Source: Alphaproteobacteria bacterium
Lineage (GTDB): Bacteria; Pseudomonadota; Alphaproteobacteria; UBA2966
Reading direction: 5' to 3'
Assembly (NCBI GenBank): GCA_021296255.1
Contig: JAGWAU010000019.1
Span: 1-43,801, forward strand
DNA length: 43,801 bases
Below the pieces are notes generated by a model that did no database searches, was not told where the DNA came from, and saw only the letters and a program-made list of their open reading frames with translations. Positions 26,052 through 34,304 of the stretch are shown piece after piece. Numbering within the stretch: the stretch's first letter is position 1; every line of letters starts with the position of its first letter. The position numbers and the translations under genes are program-made.

Positions 26052-27188
26052 ATGGCCCGCAAGGGACAGCCCTATCGGCTGGGTGTCATCGGATTCGCCC
26101 ACATGCACGTGAACGAACTCGTGGCGAGGTTCCTCGCCCACGACGGAGTCGACCTTGTCGCCTGTGCGGATACCGTGCCTCGCGTGCCCTCGCTCACCGA
26201 GGTTGAAGGCAGCCGCAGAGCGAATCTCAAACGCGCGCTCGCGGCGTCCGATGGCGCCAAAGCCTTTGCCGATTACCGAGAGATGCTCGATTCCGAGGAG
26301 CTCGACATCGTGATCTTCTGTCCCGAGATCGCACGGCACGCGGAAATCGCCGAAGCCCTGGCGGATCGCCGCATCCATATGCTGACCGAGAAGCCGATGG
26401 CGGCAAGCCTGTCCGATGCCCTGCGCATGGCGCGCGCGGCCCGGCAAGCGGACGTCGTGCTGATGGTCAACTGGCCCATCACCTGGCGGCCGTGGGTACT
26501 CGTGGTCAAGGACCTCATCGATGCCGGCAGGATCGGAGACGTCTGGGAGTTCAAGTGGCGAAACGGTCCGTCTCTCGGACCGCTGGCCGCCGGCAGCCCG
26601 CACCCGGGCGATACGGTGGTCTCCGGTGTGCTGACCGATGACGAGAAGGCGGCCGAATGGTGGCATCAGTCGGACACCGGCGGCGGCGCCCTTCTCGACT
26701 ACTGCTGTTACGGGGCCTGCCTCTCGACCTGGTATTTGGACCGGCACGCCATCTCCGCGCTGGGCTTGAAGATGAACCTGCTGAGCCGGTTCGGCGACGC
26801 CGACGACAATGCCGCGATGCTCGTCCGCTTTCCCGATGCCATGGCCGTTCTCGAGGCGACCTGGACGACCTTCCACGCGGGCATACCCCACGGGCCCATC
26901 GTCTTCGGCACGAAGGGAACCATCGTCGTGGACGGCGCCCAGGCAAAGGTCTATCAAGACCGGGACAGTCCGGAGCCGACGGCGACCCACCGCGGCGACC
27001 CCTTTCCTGCCGGACGCGCGACCATCGCCGAGCAGTTCATCCGCCGCATCGAGGCCGGCGAGGACCCTCACCCGACGCTGGACATACCGCTCAATCTCGC
27101 GGCGACCGCAATCCTGGATGCCGGAATCCGGTCGGCGGCAAGCGGCAGGGTCGAGCAGGTCGAAACCCCGGTTTGGGACGCCGGATGA
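26052..27188 (+). CDS. Gfo/Idh/MocA-family oxidoreductase (first of pair)
   Basis: The 378-residue protein has an N-terminal Rossmann fold (LGVIGFAHMHVNELVARF, residues ~9-26) with a non-standard G-x-x-x-x-H loop in place of strict GxGxxG. It is followed by VDLVACADTVPR, ELDIVIFCPEIARHAEIAEAL and the family signature TEKPMAASLSDA, with the catalytic-region EKP lysine. The C-terminal alpha/beta domain (TGGGALLDYCCYGACLSTWYL, AVLEATWTTFHAG) forms the substrate pocket. These NAD(P)-dependent enzymes oxidise, reduce or epimerise sugars and inositols. The gene follows the ROK gene by 15 bases, with AAGGAG at the right distance, and precedes a second family member, suggesting successive steps on one sugar. 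Confidence 0.87.
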   Translation: MARKGQPYRLGVIGFAHMHVNELVARFLAHDGVDLVACADTVPRVPSLTEVEGSRRANLKRALAASDGAKAFADYREMLDSEELDIVIFCPEIARHAEIAEALADRRIHMLTEKPMAASLSDALRMARAARQADVVLMVNWPITWRPWVLVVKDLIDAGRIGDVWEFKWRNGPSLGPLAAGSPHPGDTVVSGVLTDDEKAAEWWHQSDTGGGALLDYCCYGACLSTWYLDRHAISALGLKMNLLSRFGDADDNAAMLVRFPDAMAVLEATWTTFHAGIPHGPIVFGTKGTIVVDGAQAKVYQDRDSPEPTATHRGDPFPAGRATIAEQFIRRIEAGEDPHPTLDIPLNLAATAILDAGIRSAASGRVEQVETPVWDAG

Positions 27189-27216
27189 CCCGCCATCCGG
27201 CAGCCGCGCCCCTGCC

Positions 27217-28305
27217 ATGATACGCATGGCCTCCGTCGGCTATGGCGATATCGCGCGCCGGCGCCATTTTCCCGAACTCCTGAACTTGCGCGGCCGGGCC
27301 GAGCTGGTCGCCATCGCCGGCCGTGACGAGCCCTCGCTCGCGGCCTGCGCCCGCGAGCTCGATATCCCGGACTGGTATTCCGACGCGGACGAGATGCTGG
27401 CGCGCGACGACATCGATGCGGTCCTGATCCTGACGCCGCCCGGCAGCCATAGCCTGTTCTCACGAAGGGCCATCGAGGCCGGCAAGCACGTCCTGCTGGA
27501 GAAGCCGATGGTCATGTCGGTCGAGGAGGCAACAAGTCTCCTCGAAACCTTCAGAGCCCGGCAGGACAGGAATCCGATCACGTTCCTTCCCCTGCCCCAC
27601 GTGGATATCCCCGAGCACAAGGCCGCCGCCCGCCTGATCGCGGCCGGCGTGATCGGCGAGGCAACCAGTGTCGAATGCCATCGCGGCCATCGCGGTCCCA
27701 CGCACGCCGGCTGGTTCTACCGGAAGGAACTCGCCGGCGGCGGCGTGCTCTTTGATCTCGGCATCTATCAGGTCAGTGCCGTGGTCTCGTTGTTCGGCCC
27801 GGCCCGAACCGTGACCGCGCTGTGCGACCGTCGTTTCGGGACCCGAACGATGGATGACGGCACGGTGATCGAACCGGATGTCGAGGACAGCGCCCTGGTG
27901 AGCCTGCGGCTCGAGAACGGCATGGCCGCGTCCATCAACGCCAACTGGAACGGGTATGTCACCCACCGTGCCACGCGGCGGCGGGTCACCGTCGTCGGGC
28001 GCGAGGGCAGCCTACATTTCGGCGTCGACGACGGTGGCATCTACATTCATCGGTCCGACGATGACTACGGCATCATCGGAGACGCGTCTGAGGAAACCCG
28101 ATTCGACGGATACGCCTGCCGCCGACTCGTGCCCGACGGCGATGCGGCACCGTCGACCGTCGTGGGAGACTTCGTGAACCTGATCGAGACGGGGGAGACG
28201 TCGACGCGCGCCCTGGAGATGCAGGTGCACGTCATGGAGATCATCTTCGAGGCCTATCGGGCGGGGGACTCCAACGGGGCACGTGCGCTCACGACACGAT
28301 TCTGA
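27217..28305 (+). CDS. Gfo/Idh/MocA-family oxidoreductase (second of pair)
   Basis: 362 residues from ATG 27217, the first start in the protein-like part of the frame; codons upstream overlap the previous gene. The Rossmann motif is VGYGDIARRRHFPEL; then come LVAIAGRDEPSLAACA, DIDAVLILTPPGSHSLFSRRAI and LLEKPMVMSVEEA with the EKP lysine. The C-terminal domain includes GGGVLFDLGIYQVSAVVSLFGPA and GYVTHRATRRRVTVVGREGSL. It is only distantly similar to the upstream copy, so they are probably not recent duplicates. Its last 17 bases overlap the end of the convergent molybdenum hydroxylase gene. Confidence 0.87.
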   Translation: MIRMASVGYGDIARRRHFPELLNLRGRAELVAIAGRDEPSLAACARELDIPDWYSDADEMLARDDIDAVLILTPPGSHSLFSRRAIEAGKHVLLEKPMVMSVEEATSLLETFRARQDRNPITFLPLPHVDIPEHKAAARLIAAGVIGEATSVECHRGHRGPTHAGWFYRKELAGGGVLFDLGIYQVSAVVSLFGPARTVTALCDRRFGTRTMDDGTVIEPDVEDSALVSLRLENGMAASINANWNGYVTHRATRRRVTVVGREGSLHFGVDDGGIYIHRSDDDYGIIGDASEETRFDGYACRRLVPDGDAAPSTVVGDFVNLIETGETSTRALEMQVHVMEIIFEAYRAGDSNGARALTTRF

Positions 28306-30649
28306 CGGCCGGACGTCCTCGGGCGGAGGATCGGTTCTCCCGCATGTGGCGCCACACGGTCTCGGGCGTCGCGGGGCCGTCGAACCGGGTCACGCCATAT
28401 GGTTTCAGGGCGTCGATCACGGCATTGGTGACCGCGGGAAAGGCGCCGACCGCCCCGGCCTCTCCGCAGCCCTTCACGCCCAGAGGATTCGTCGTGCACG
28501 GCACTTCGTTGAAGGTGAGGTCGACATCAGGCATGTCGTCGGCACGGGGCACGGCGTAGTCCATGAACGTGGCCGTGAGCATCTGCCCGTTCTCGGGATC
28601 GAAGCGGATCCGCTCCATCAAAGCCTGGCCGATGCCCTGGGCAAGGCCGCCGTGCACCTGACCGGACGCGATCAGCGGATTGATGAGCACGCCGAAGTCA
28701 TCGACGATCGTGTACCGCGTGAGCGACACCCGACCGGTGTCGGGATCGACCTCGATCTCGCAGACATGGGCGCCGTTCGGGAAGGTCGACGCCTCGCGCC
28801 AATACTCCTGGTAGGTGTCGAGGCCCGCCTCCATGTCGTCGGGACGCCGTTCGGGATCACGGGCGATTCGGGCGACCTCCAGAATGTCGAGCGTCCGGTC
28901 GGTGCCGGCGACGGTGAACAGCCCTTCCGAGAATTCGATATCCGCTTCCGCCACCTCCAGGGCATGAGCGGCGACGGCGCGACCCTTCTCGACGATGGAT
29001 TCGGAAGCGAGGTGGAGCGCCGACCCCGCCATGTGGGTGGATCGGGACCCACCATGGCCGCCGCCCTTGGCGATGAGATCGGTGTCCCCTTGTCCAAACA
29101 CGATGTTCTCGAACGGGATGCCCAGCTTGGCCGAGACGATCTGCGGGAACGTGGTTTCGTGGCCCTGGCCGTTCGACCGCGTCCCCGTGAAAAGGGCGAC
29201 TCGGTCGTCGTCCTCGAACCTGATCTCGACGCACTCCTCCGGCGGCCCCATGGTCATTTCCATGTAGTAGGCGACACCGAGACCGCGAAGCCGGCCGGCC
29301 GCTTCGCTCCGATCGCGGCGCGCTTCGAATCCGGCGGAGTCGGCTCGGTCCAGCGCGCGGTCGAGGGTGTCCGCGCAGGTGCCGGTATCGATCGTGACGC
29401 CATGGAAGTTCGTGACCGGGGCGGCGTCCGTCCGCATGAAATTCCGGCGGCGCAGTTCCAGCGCGTCGATCCCCGTCTCTCGTGCAGCGGCCTCGATGAG
29501 CCGTTCCATCACGTTCATCGACTCGGCATAGCCCACACCCCGGTAGGCCCCGAGCGGCGTGGCATTGGTGAAAACCGCCTTGACGCCGAGGTGAACGGCC
29601 GGGATGTCGTAGACACCGCCGGTGAGAGTGCCGTAAGCGACGGTGTGGAGCAGAGCCGCAGTGGCCGTGACGTACGCGCCGAGATTGCCGAGCGTGTGCA
29701 CGCGCAGTCCCAGAAAACTGCCGTCGGCGTCGAGGCCGAGCTCGGCTCGGGTGACGTGATCGCGGCCGTGGTCGTCGCTGAGGAACGATTCGGTGCGCTC
29801 GTTGATCCACTTCACCGGCCGGCCGAGGCGCCTTGCCGCCCACAGGACGAGAACGGTCTCGGGATACAGGAAGTTCTTCATGCCGAAGCCGCCGCCTACG
29901 TCCGGCGCGATGATGCGGATATTCTCCGCGGGCACCTTGAGCGAGTCCGCGAGGATGCCGCGGGCGAGGTGGATGTTCTGGCCCGAGGTGTAGAGCAGAT
30001 AGCGTCCCTCGCTCTTGTCGTAGGCGCCCAGCGATCCGCGCGGCTCGATCGAATTGGCGATCACCCGGTGATTGATGAGATCGAGGCTGACCACGTGTTC
30101 CGACGCCGCCAAGGCGGCCTCGACCGCTGTCGAATCCCCAACTTCCCAATCGTAGGAGAGGTTCTTTCGCGGGCTGTCCCATATCGCCGGGGCATCGTCG
30201 CTCAGCGCCGTCTCGGCATCGACGACGGACGGCAAGGGCTCGTATTCGACGGAGACGAGTTCGGCCGCATCGAGCGCCTGCTCCCTCGTCCCGGCGACGA
30301 CGAATGCGACTCCGTCGCCCAAATAGCGGACACGGTCCGACACCAGCGCGTGGCGCGGTGGCACGAAGAAGGGCGTCCCGTCCGTGTTGGCGGTGCGCGC
30401 GTGAGGCCGAACGGGCAGCAGTCCGTCGGCTGCGGCGTCGGCGCCCGTGAGCACCGCGGCGACGCCCGGAGCCGCTTCCGCCGTCGAGGTGTCGATGCTG
30501 CGGATGACTGCGTGGGCGTGCGGTGGCCGCAGAACGACGCCGTGGAGCGTCCCGTCAAGGGAAACGTCGTCGACGAACCGGCTGTCTCCGGTGAGGAAGC
30601 GCCGATCCTCGGCGCGCCGTATCGCCTGCCCGATTCCATAGACCGCCAT
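28289..30649 (-). CDS. Molybdopterin-binding large subunit of a xanthine dehydrogenase/CO-dehydrogenase-family hydroxylase (copy 2)
   Basis: 786 residues. It shares the whole domain order of the copy at 20542-22872: an N-terminal Ald_Xan_dh_C domain (RAEDRRFLTGDSRFVDD), GGGFGMKNFLYPETVL, LGAYRGVGYAESMNVMERLIE, GQGHETTFPQIVS, and LGVKGCGEAGAVGAF with the catalytic-position Glu730. Unlike copy 1 it keeps the AYRG active-site loop of the family. No FAD or [2Fe-2S] subunit gene lies nearby. It is third in an apparent operon (GatC/AtzG-like peptide, amidase, then this gene after a 100-base gap), which suggests hydroxylation of a ring or aldehyde whose amide is handled by the amidase. Its 3' end overlaps the convergent oxidoreductase gene by 17 bases. 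Confidence 0.9.
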   Translation of the reverse strand: MAVYGIGQAIRRAEDRRFLTGDSRFVDDVSLDGTLHGVVLRPPHAHAVIRSIDTSTAEAAPGVAAVLTGADAAADGLLPVRPHARTANTDGTPFFVPPRHALVSDRVRYLGDGVAFVVAGTREQALDAAELVSVEYEPLPSVVDAETALSDDAPAIWDSPRKNLSYDWEVGDSTAVEAALAASEHVVSLDLINHRVIANSIEPRGSLGAYDKSEGRYLLYTSGQNIHLARGILADSLKVPAENIRIIAPDVGGGFGMKNFLYPETVLVLWAARRLGRPVKWINERTESFLSDDHGRDHVTRAELGLDADGSFLGLRVHTLGNLGAYVTATAALLHTVAYGTLTGGVYDIPAVHLGVKAVFTNATPLGAYRGVGYAESMNVMERLIEAAARETGIDALELRRRNFMRTDAAPVTNFHGVTIDTGTCADTLDRALDRADSAGFEARRDRSEAAGRLRGLGVAYYMEMTMGPPEECVEIRFEDDDRVALFTGTRSNGQGHETTFPQIVSAKLGIPFENIVFGQGDTDLIAKGGGHGGSRSTHMAGSALHLASESIVEKGRAVAAHALEVAEADIEFSEGLFTVAGTDRTLDILEVARIARDPERRPDDMEAGLDTYQEYWREASTFPNGAHVCEIEVDPDTGRVSLTRYTIVDDFGVLINPLIASGQVHGGLAQGIGQALMERIRFDPENGQMLTATFMDYAVPRADDMPDVDLTFNEVPCTTNPLGVKGCGEAGAVGAFPAVTNAVIDALKPYGVTRFDGPATPETVWRHMRENRSSARGRPAVRIVS

Positions 30650-30749
30650 GATCTCTACTCCCCCGACCCCGCGCGGGCACCCCGAGCACGATCGGTTCGT
30701 AGGGCCTTGACGGTCAAAATCATGACGGCGGGCATGGAGTGCCGACGCC

Positions 30750-32162
30750 CTACAGATCGGGCATCCGCTCGTGCCAGCCGGTCTCGCGCTGGTACAGGTG
30801 CGCCGCGTTCAGCAGTCGGGCCTCCGTGAAGGGCCGCCCGACCAACTGGAACGCGACGGGAAGCCCGTTCTGCGCGAATCCGCAGGGGACCGAGACGGCG
30901 GGCAGACCGAGATAGCTGATGGTCCGAGTGAACTTGGGAAAAAGACCCATGGTTCGCACCGCGCGCTCCGGGGACGCCGGATCGCTGTCAGCCAGGGTCG
31001 GCGCGGACGCCGGACCCGTCGGGACATGCAGGAGGTCGACGCGTCCCAGCACCTCCTCCAGGAACTCACAGAGCAGCGGACCGCGCAGGCGCAGCGCCTC
31101 TATGTAACGGGTCGCGGGAATGAACAGGCCCGGTTCCATCGGCGCGCGAATGGCGATCTGGTAGTCGTCGGGCCGTTCGGCGAGCCACTTCCCGTGAAGC
31201 GCGGCGGCCTCCGCCGCGAGAATGAGTTGTCCGAGGCGCATGGCGAGGCCCGGATCCGGCACGGAAACCTCCACCACTTCGGCACCCAATGTCCGGAACA
31301 CCTCGCGGGAGGCCGCCATGCCCTTCGCAACGTTCTCGTCGATATCCTCGTTGTAGTAGTTGGTGGCGACCCCGACGCGAAGGCCTTTCAAGGTCTGCTC
31401 CAGCTCCTCCTCGTAATCGGGGACGGGCTCGCTGCTCGATTGGGGATCGCGGGAATCGAAGCCGGCGATGGCGGTCATCATCCTGGCGATGTCCCGCGCC
31501 GTTCTCGCCATGGGGCCCAACGTGTCGGTCGCCCAGGACCGCGGCATGACACCGTACCGCGACACCCTGCCATCGGTCGGTTTGATCCCGACGACGCCGC
31601 AGAGACCGGCCGGAATGCGCACGGACCCCCCGGTGTCCGAGCCCAGGGAACCGGTCACCATGCGTGCCGCCACGGCGGCGCCGGAACCGCTGGAAGATCC
31701 TCCCGGTATGTGATCCGTGTTCCACGGGTTCAGGCAATCGCCGAAGTGTTCGTTGTGGCCGGTTCCTCCGGCGGCAAATTCCGCCATGTTCAGGGTGCCG
31801 ACTTCGATCGCGCCCGCCGCGTCGAGCCGCTCCAGGGCGGTCGCCGTGACTTCCGCCGCCACGTTGCGCCGGATTTCCGAACCGCACGTGGAGACGCGGC
31901 CCTTGCGGTAGAGCAGATCCTTGTGCGCCAGGGGCACGCCGAAGAGCGGCGGCGCCTCGTTGCCATTCGACAGTTCGGCGTCCGCACGTCGGGCGGCATC
32001 GAGCGCCCCGTCTCCATCGATGTCGATGAAGGCGTTGACGAGGGGTTGCACCCGGTCGATTCGGGCGAGCGTGGCCTCCATCACCTCGACGGCGGAGACG
32101 CGGCGCGCCCGAATGGCGTCGGCAAGATCGCAAAGCGTGTATTCGACGATGTCCACGCTCAT
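30750..32162 (-). CDS. Amidase-signature (GatA/AtzE-like) amidohydrolase
   Basis: The 470-residue enzyme has all three catalytic residues of the amidase-signature family: Lys81 (PLAHKDLL), the cis-Ser in GGSSSGSG (Ser156) and the nucleophile Ser180 in GSDTGGSVRIPAG. The C-terminal half carries the usual block with YLGLPAVSVPCGFAQNGLPVAFQLVG. It hydrolyses a C-N amide bond. The substrate is not evident, although GatA, AtzE and biuret/allophanate-type enzymes are the nearest relatives by pattern. Its ATG overlaps the TGA of a 69-residue gene by four bases; that small protein looks like a GatC/AtzG partner, which would make this a two-subunit amidase. The molybdenum hydroxylase gene follows. Confidence 0.9.
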   Translation of the reverse strand: MSVDIVEYTLCDLADAIRARRVSAVEVMEATLARIDRVQPLVNAFIDIDGDGALDAARRADAELSNGNEAPPLFGVPLAHKDLLYRKGRVSTCGSEIRRNVAAEVTATALERLDAAGAIEVGTLNMAEFAAGGTGHNEHFGDCLNPWNTDHIPGGSSSGSGAAVAARMVTGSLGSDTGGSVRIPAGLCGVVGIKPTDGRVSRYGVMPRSWATDTLGPMARTARDIARMMTAIAGFDSRDPQSSSEPVPDYEEELEQTLKGLRVGVATNYYNEDIDENVAKGMAASREVFRTLGAEVVEVSVPDPGLAMRLGQLILAAEAAALHGKWLAERPDDYQIAIRAPMEPGLFIPATRYIEALRLRGPLLCEFLEEVLGRVDLLHVPTGPASAPTLADSDPASPERAVRTMGLFPKFTRTISYLGLPAVSVPCGFAQNGLPVAFQLVGRPFTEARLLNAAHLYQRETGWHERMPDL

Positions 32163-32368
32163 GACCCCCGCCCGTCTTGCGTGGCGCCGATGAGGGTCTG
32201 ACGGGCGCTCAACAGCTCGTCATCGAAGTCCGACTCGCGTCCGGCGCGTCTTGCCGACTCGGCGAGTTCGGTGACCTGGCGTGCGATCTCGGCAGCCCGA
32301 TCCTCCGTCAGCTCGATGCCGTAAATCTCCCGGGCCATCGCCCGGATGGTTTCTCCGCTGCAGCCCAT
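32159..32368 (-). CDS. GatC/AtzG-like small amidase partner (69 residues)
   Basis: A short gene from ATG 32368, preceded by GGGGAGG at ideal spacing and ending in a 4-base ATGA overlap with the amidase start, which implies coupled translation. The protein is a predicted helical hairpin (TIRAMAREIYGIELTEDRAA, then EIARQVTELAESARRAG) followed by an acidic tail SDFDDE. That is the layout of GatC and of the AtzG peptide that wraps around the AtzE amidase. No membrane segment or signal peptide is seen. The assignment rests on size, position and general pattern, not on strong motif identity. The divergent racemase-like gene begins 135 bases away. Confidence 0.65.
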   Translation of the reverse strand: MGCSGETIRAMAREIYGIELTEDRAAEIARQVTELAESARRAGRESDFDDELLSARQTLIGATQDGRGS

Positions 32369-32503
32369 GTCCTGCCTCCCCGCAAGAGCATCGTTCCAAC
32401 CATTCTTACACAATGATCGCCGCGGCGCATGCCGCCTTCGACCCCGACCGCGCGCGATGTATGCTGGCGGCCGTTCCCGAGCATCGCAAGACAGGGGGAT
32501 CGC

Positions 32504-33268
32504 ATGCCCCGCATACTCGTCATCGTTCCCGCCCCGGTATCCGGAGAACAGCTCGAACTGCGCAGGGCGCAGGCCGCCGTCGCCGGATTGCCCGAGGACG
32601 TCGAGGTGGACTACCGCGCGGTTCGCGCTTCGGCCGACAACCAAGTGAGCCATCACGACTATGCCCTTAGCGAAATCTGCATCCTGGAAGCGGGGCTGTC
32701 GGCGGAGGAGGAAGGTTACGACGCGGTTTGCATCGACACGGTCAGCGACAGCGGCGTGAACACCTTGCGCTCGATGCTCGATATCCCGGTCGTCGGTCCC
32801 GGCCGGACCAGCTACCTGGTCGCGCTCATGCTCGGCAACCGGTTCTCCGTCGTGACGATGTGGGACAGGTGGAAACCGCTCGTCAAGAAGACCCTGACGG
32901 ATCTGCAGATGCTGGACCGCTGCGCCTCGATCCGGACCATCGGCATGGAACCGGACACGCGCGGCCTGCTTGAAGGGAAGGAAGACGAGACATTTTCGAA
33001 GATGCTCGAGGCCGCGCGGCTCTGCATCGACGAGGACGGCGCGGAGGTGATCTGCCTGGGCTCCACGACCATGCACGACGCCGCCGAATTCCTCACGGCT
33101 CGGCTCGAGGTCCCGGTCGTCAACCCGGGACCCTTGTCCTATCAGGTCGCCAGCTTGCTCATCCGCTTGCGACTCGCCCAAAGCCGTGCCGCCTGGCCGT
33201 CCCCGGTCAAGCCGAAGGAGGAGATGATCCGCGCCATGATCGAGGCGGCTGCCGGGTTCACCGAGTAG
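32504..33268 (+). CDS. Asp/Glu/hydantoin-racemase superfamily protein lacking both catalytic cysteines
   Basis: 254 residues from ATG 32504, with AGGGGGA upstream. The two-lobed racemase pattern is clear (RILVIVPAPVSGEQLELRR, GYDAVCIDTVSDSGVNTLRS, IPVVGPGRTSYLVALMLGNRFSVVTMW, EVICLGSTTMHDAAEFL, VPVVNPGPLSYQVASLL). In hydantoin racemases and maleate isomerases the catalytic cysteines sit in xCFGDPG-like and LGCTGM-like motifs. The corresponding positions here are Thr79 (TVSDSG) and Ser187 (LGSTTM). Cys76 and Cys185 are close but offset. I therefore infer a different chemistry or a non-catalytic role. It diverges from the amidase operon and is probably part of the same pathway. Confidence 0.82.
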   Translation: MPRILVIVPAPVSGEQLELRRAQAAVAGLPEDVEVDYRAVRASADNQVSHHDYALSEICILEAGLSAEEEGYDAVCIDTVSDSGVNTLRSMLDIPVVGPGRTSYLVALMLGNRFSVVTMWDRWKPLVKKTLTDLQMLDRCASIRTIGMEPDTRGLLEGKEDETFSKMLEAARLCIDEDGAEVICLGSTTMHDAAEFLTARLEVPVVNPGPLSYQVASLLIRLRLAQSRAAWPSPVKPKEEMIRAMIEAAAGFTE

Positions 33269-33314
33269 TCAAAGACCGCCTCCCGCCGCCGACGCCGCAG
33301 GGGCCTGGAAGCCC

Positions 33315-34178
33315 TCACAGCCCCATCCGCGCGACGATCGCCTGCGTCAGGGGATCGCCGCCGTCGCCCAGGCGGTCCGTGACGGCGAAGTGGTGGTCGC
33401 CCTCCACCTCCACGTAATCGCATTCGATCCCGAGGCTCAGGCATTTTTCGGTGAAATCCCTCGACTGTCGGCGGAAGGATCGCGTTTCCCCGCCTCCGAC
33501 CGCGCAAATCATGGTACCGCTGAAATAGAGCGGCAGACGCTGCGGACTGTTCGCCGCCGCCATTTGCGCGGTCAGCCGGATGTATGGCTGCAGGTTCGTA
33601 TGACGGTGAGGCTCGATATCGAACAGTCCGCTGATGGGTGCGGTGCCCTTTATGAGATCGGCCGGGAGCCCGAACAATCCGTCCCAATCGGTCGCCATCA
33701 TCATGCCGGTGAGGTGTCCGCCGGCGGAATGGCCGCCGACGTAAAGTCGGCCTGAGCTGCCGTTGTATTCCATGATATGGGCGTGGACCCAAACGAGGGC
33801 CCGGCGGACCTGGTCCACGATATCGGGGATCGTTGCGTCCGGACACAGTTCGTAATTGGGCAGCACCGCGGTCGCACCCGCAGCCGTCATCGGCGCCGCG
33901 ACCTCGCTGTATATGGCCTTGTCGAGCTGATACCAGTAGCCGCCGTGGATGTAGAAAAAAACGGGGGCGCCAGGCCGGTCCGCCGGGAATATGTCGAGCG
34001 TCTGTTTCGGAGTGTCGCCGTAAGGCACGTCCAGCACACAACTCAGCCGCGCGCGAACCACCTCGCTTCGTTCCGCCGCGCGCTCCAAGAAGGCATCGGC
34101 GTCGGGGATCGTCATACGGGCGCGGTATTCCAAATTGAGAGCATCCCGCTCCGCCTCGGTCAGGTTCTCAAAAGCCAT
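33315..34178 (-). CDS. Alpha/beta hydrolase, arylformamidase/kynurenine-formamidase-like
   Basis: 287 residues from ATG 34178 (GAGGA upstream); an extension to 34295 has no conserved sequence. The oxyanion motif is HGGYW (78-82), the nucleophile elbow GGHSAGGH (Ser151) and the probable catalytic His is in EGDHHFAV near residue 260, matching the esterase/lipase clan that includes arylformamidases (HGGYW plus GHSAG). The segment PLYFSGTMICAVGGGETRSFRRQS contains the usual position before the catalytic acid. It likely hydrolyses a small N-formyl, amide or ester substrate in the cytoplasm. It lies 126 bases downstream of the amidase gene on the same strand and converges with the racemase-like gene 46 bases away. 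Confidence 0.85.
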   Translation of the reverse strand: MAFENLTEAERDALNLEYRARMTIPDADAFLERAAERSEVVRARLSCVLDVPYGDTPKQTLDIFPADRPGAPVFFYIHGGYWYQLDKAIYSEVAAPMTAAGATAVLPNYELCPDATIPDIVDQVRRALVWVHAHIMEYNGSSGRLYVGGHSAGGHLTGMMMATDWDGLFGLPADLIKGTAPISGLFDIEPHRHTNLQPYIRLTAQMAAANSPQRLPLYFSGTMICAVGGGETRSFRRQSRDFTEKCLSLGIECDYVEVEGDHHFAVTDRLGDGGDPLTQAIVARMGL

Positions 34179-34304
34179 CGCGTCCTCGTGGGCAACGTCT
34201 AGACGTGCGGGAAACGGAATTGCGAGAGTTTCTCTTCGCGGTCTTCCTGTCGCTCCATCTTTGGTGGGTGCCCTCGAGCCTCCGCCGCGACGCAACGCAA
34301 GTCC

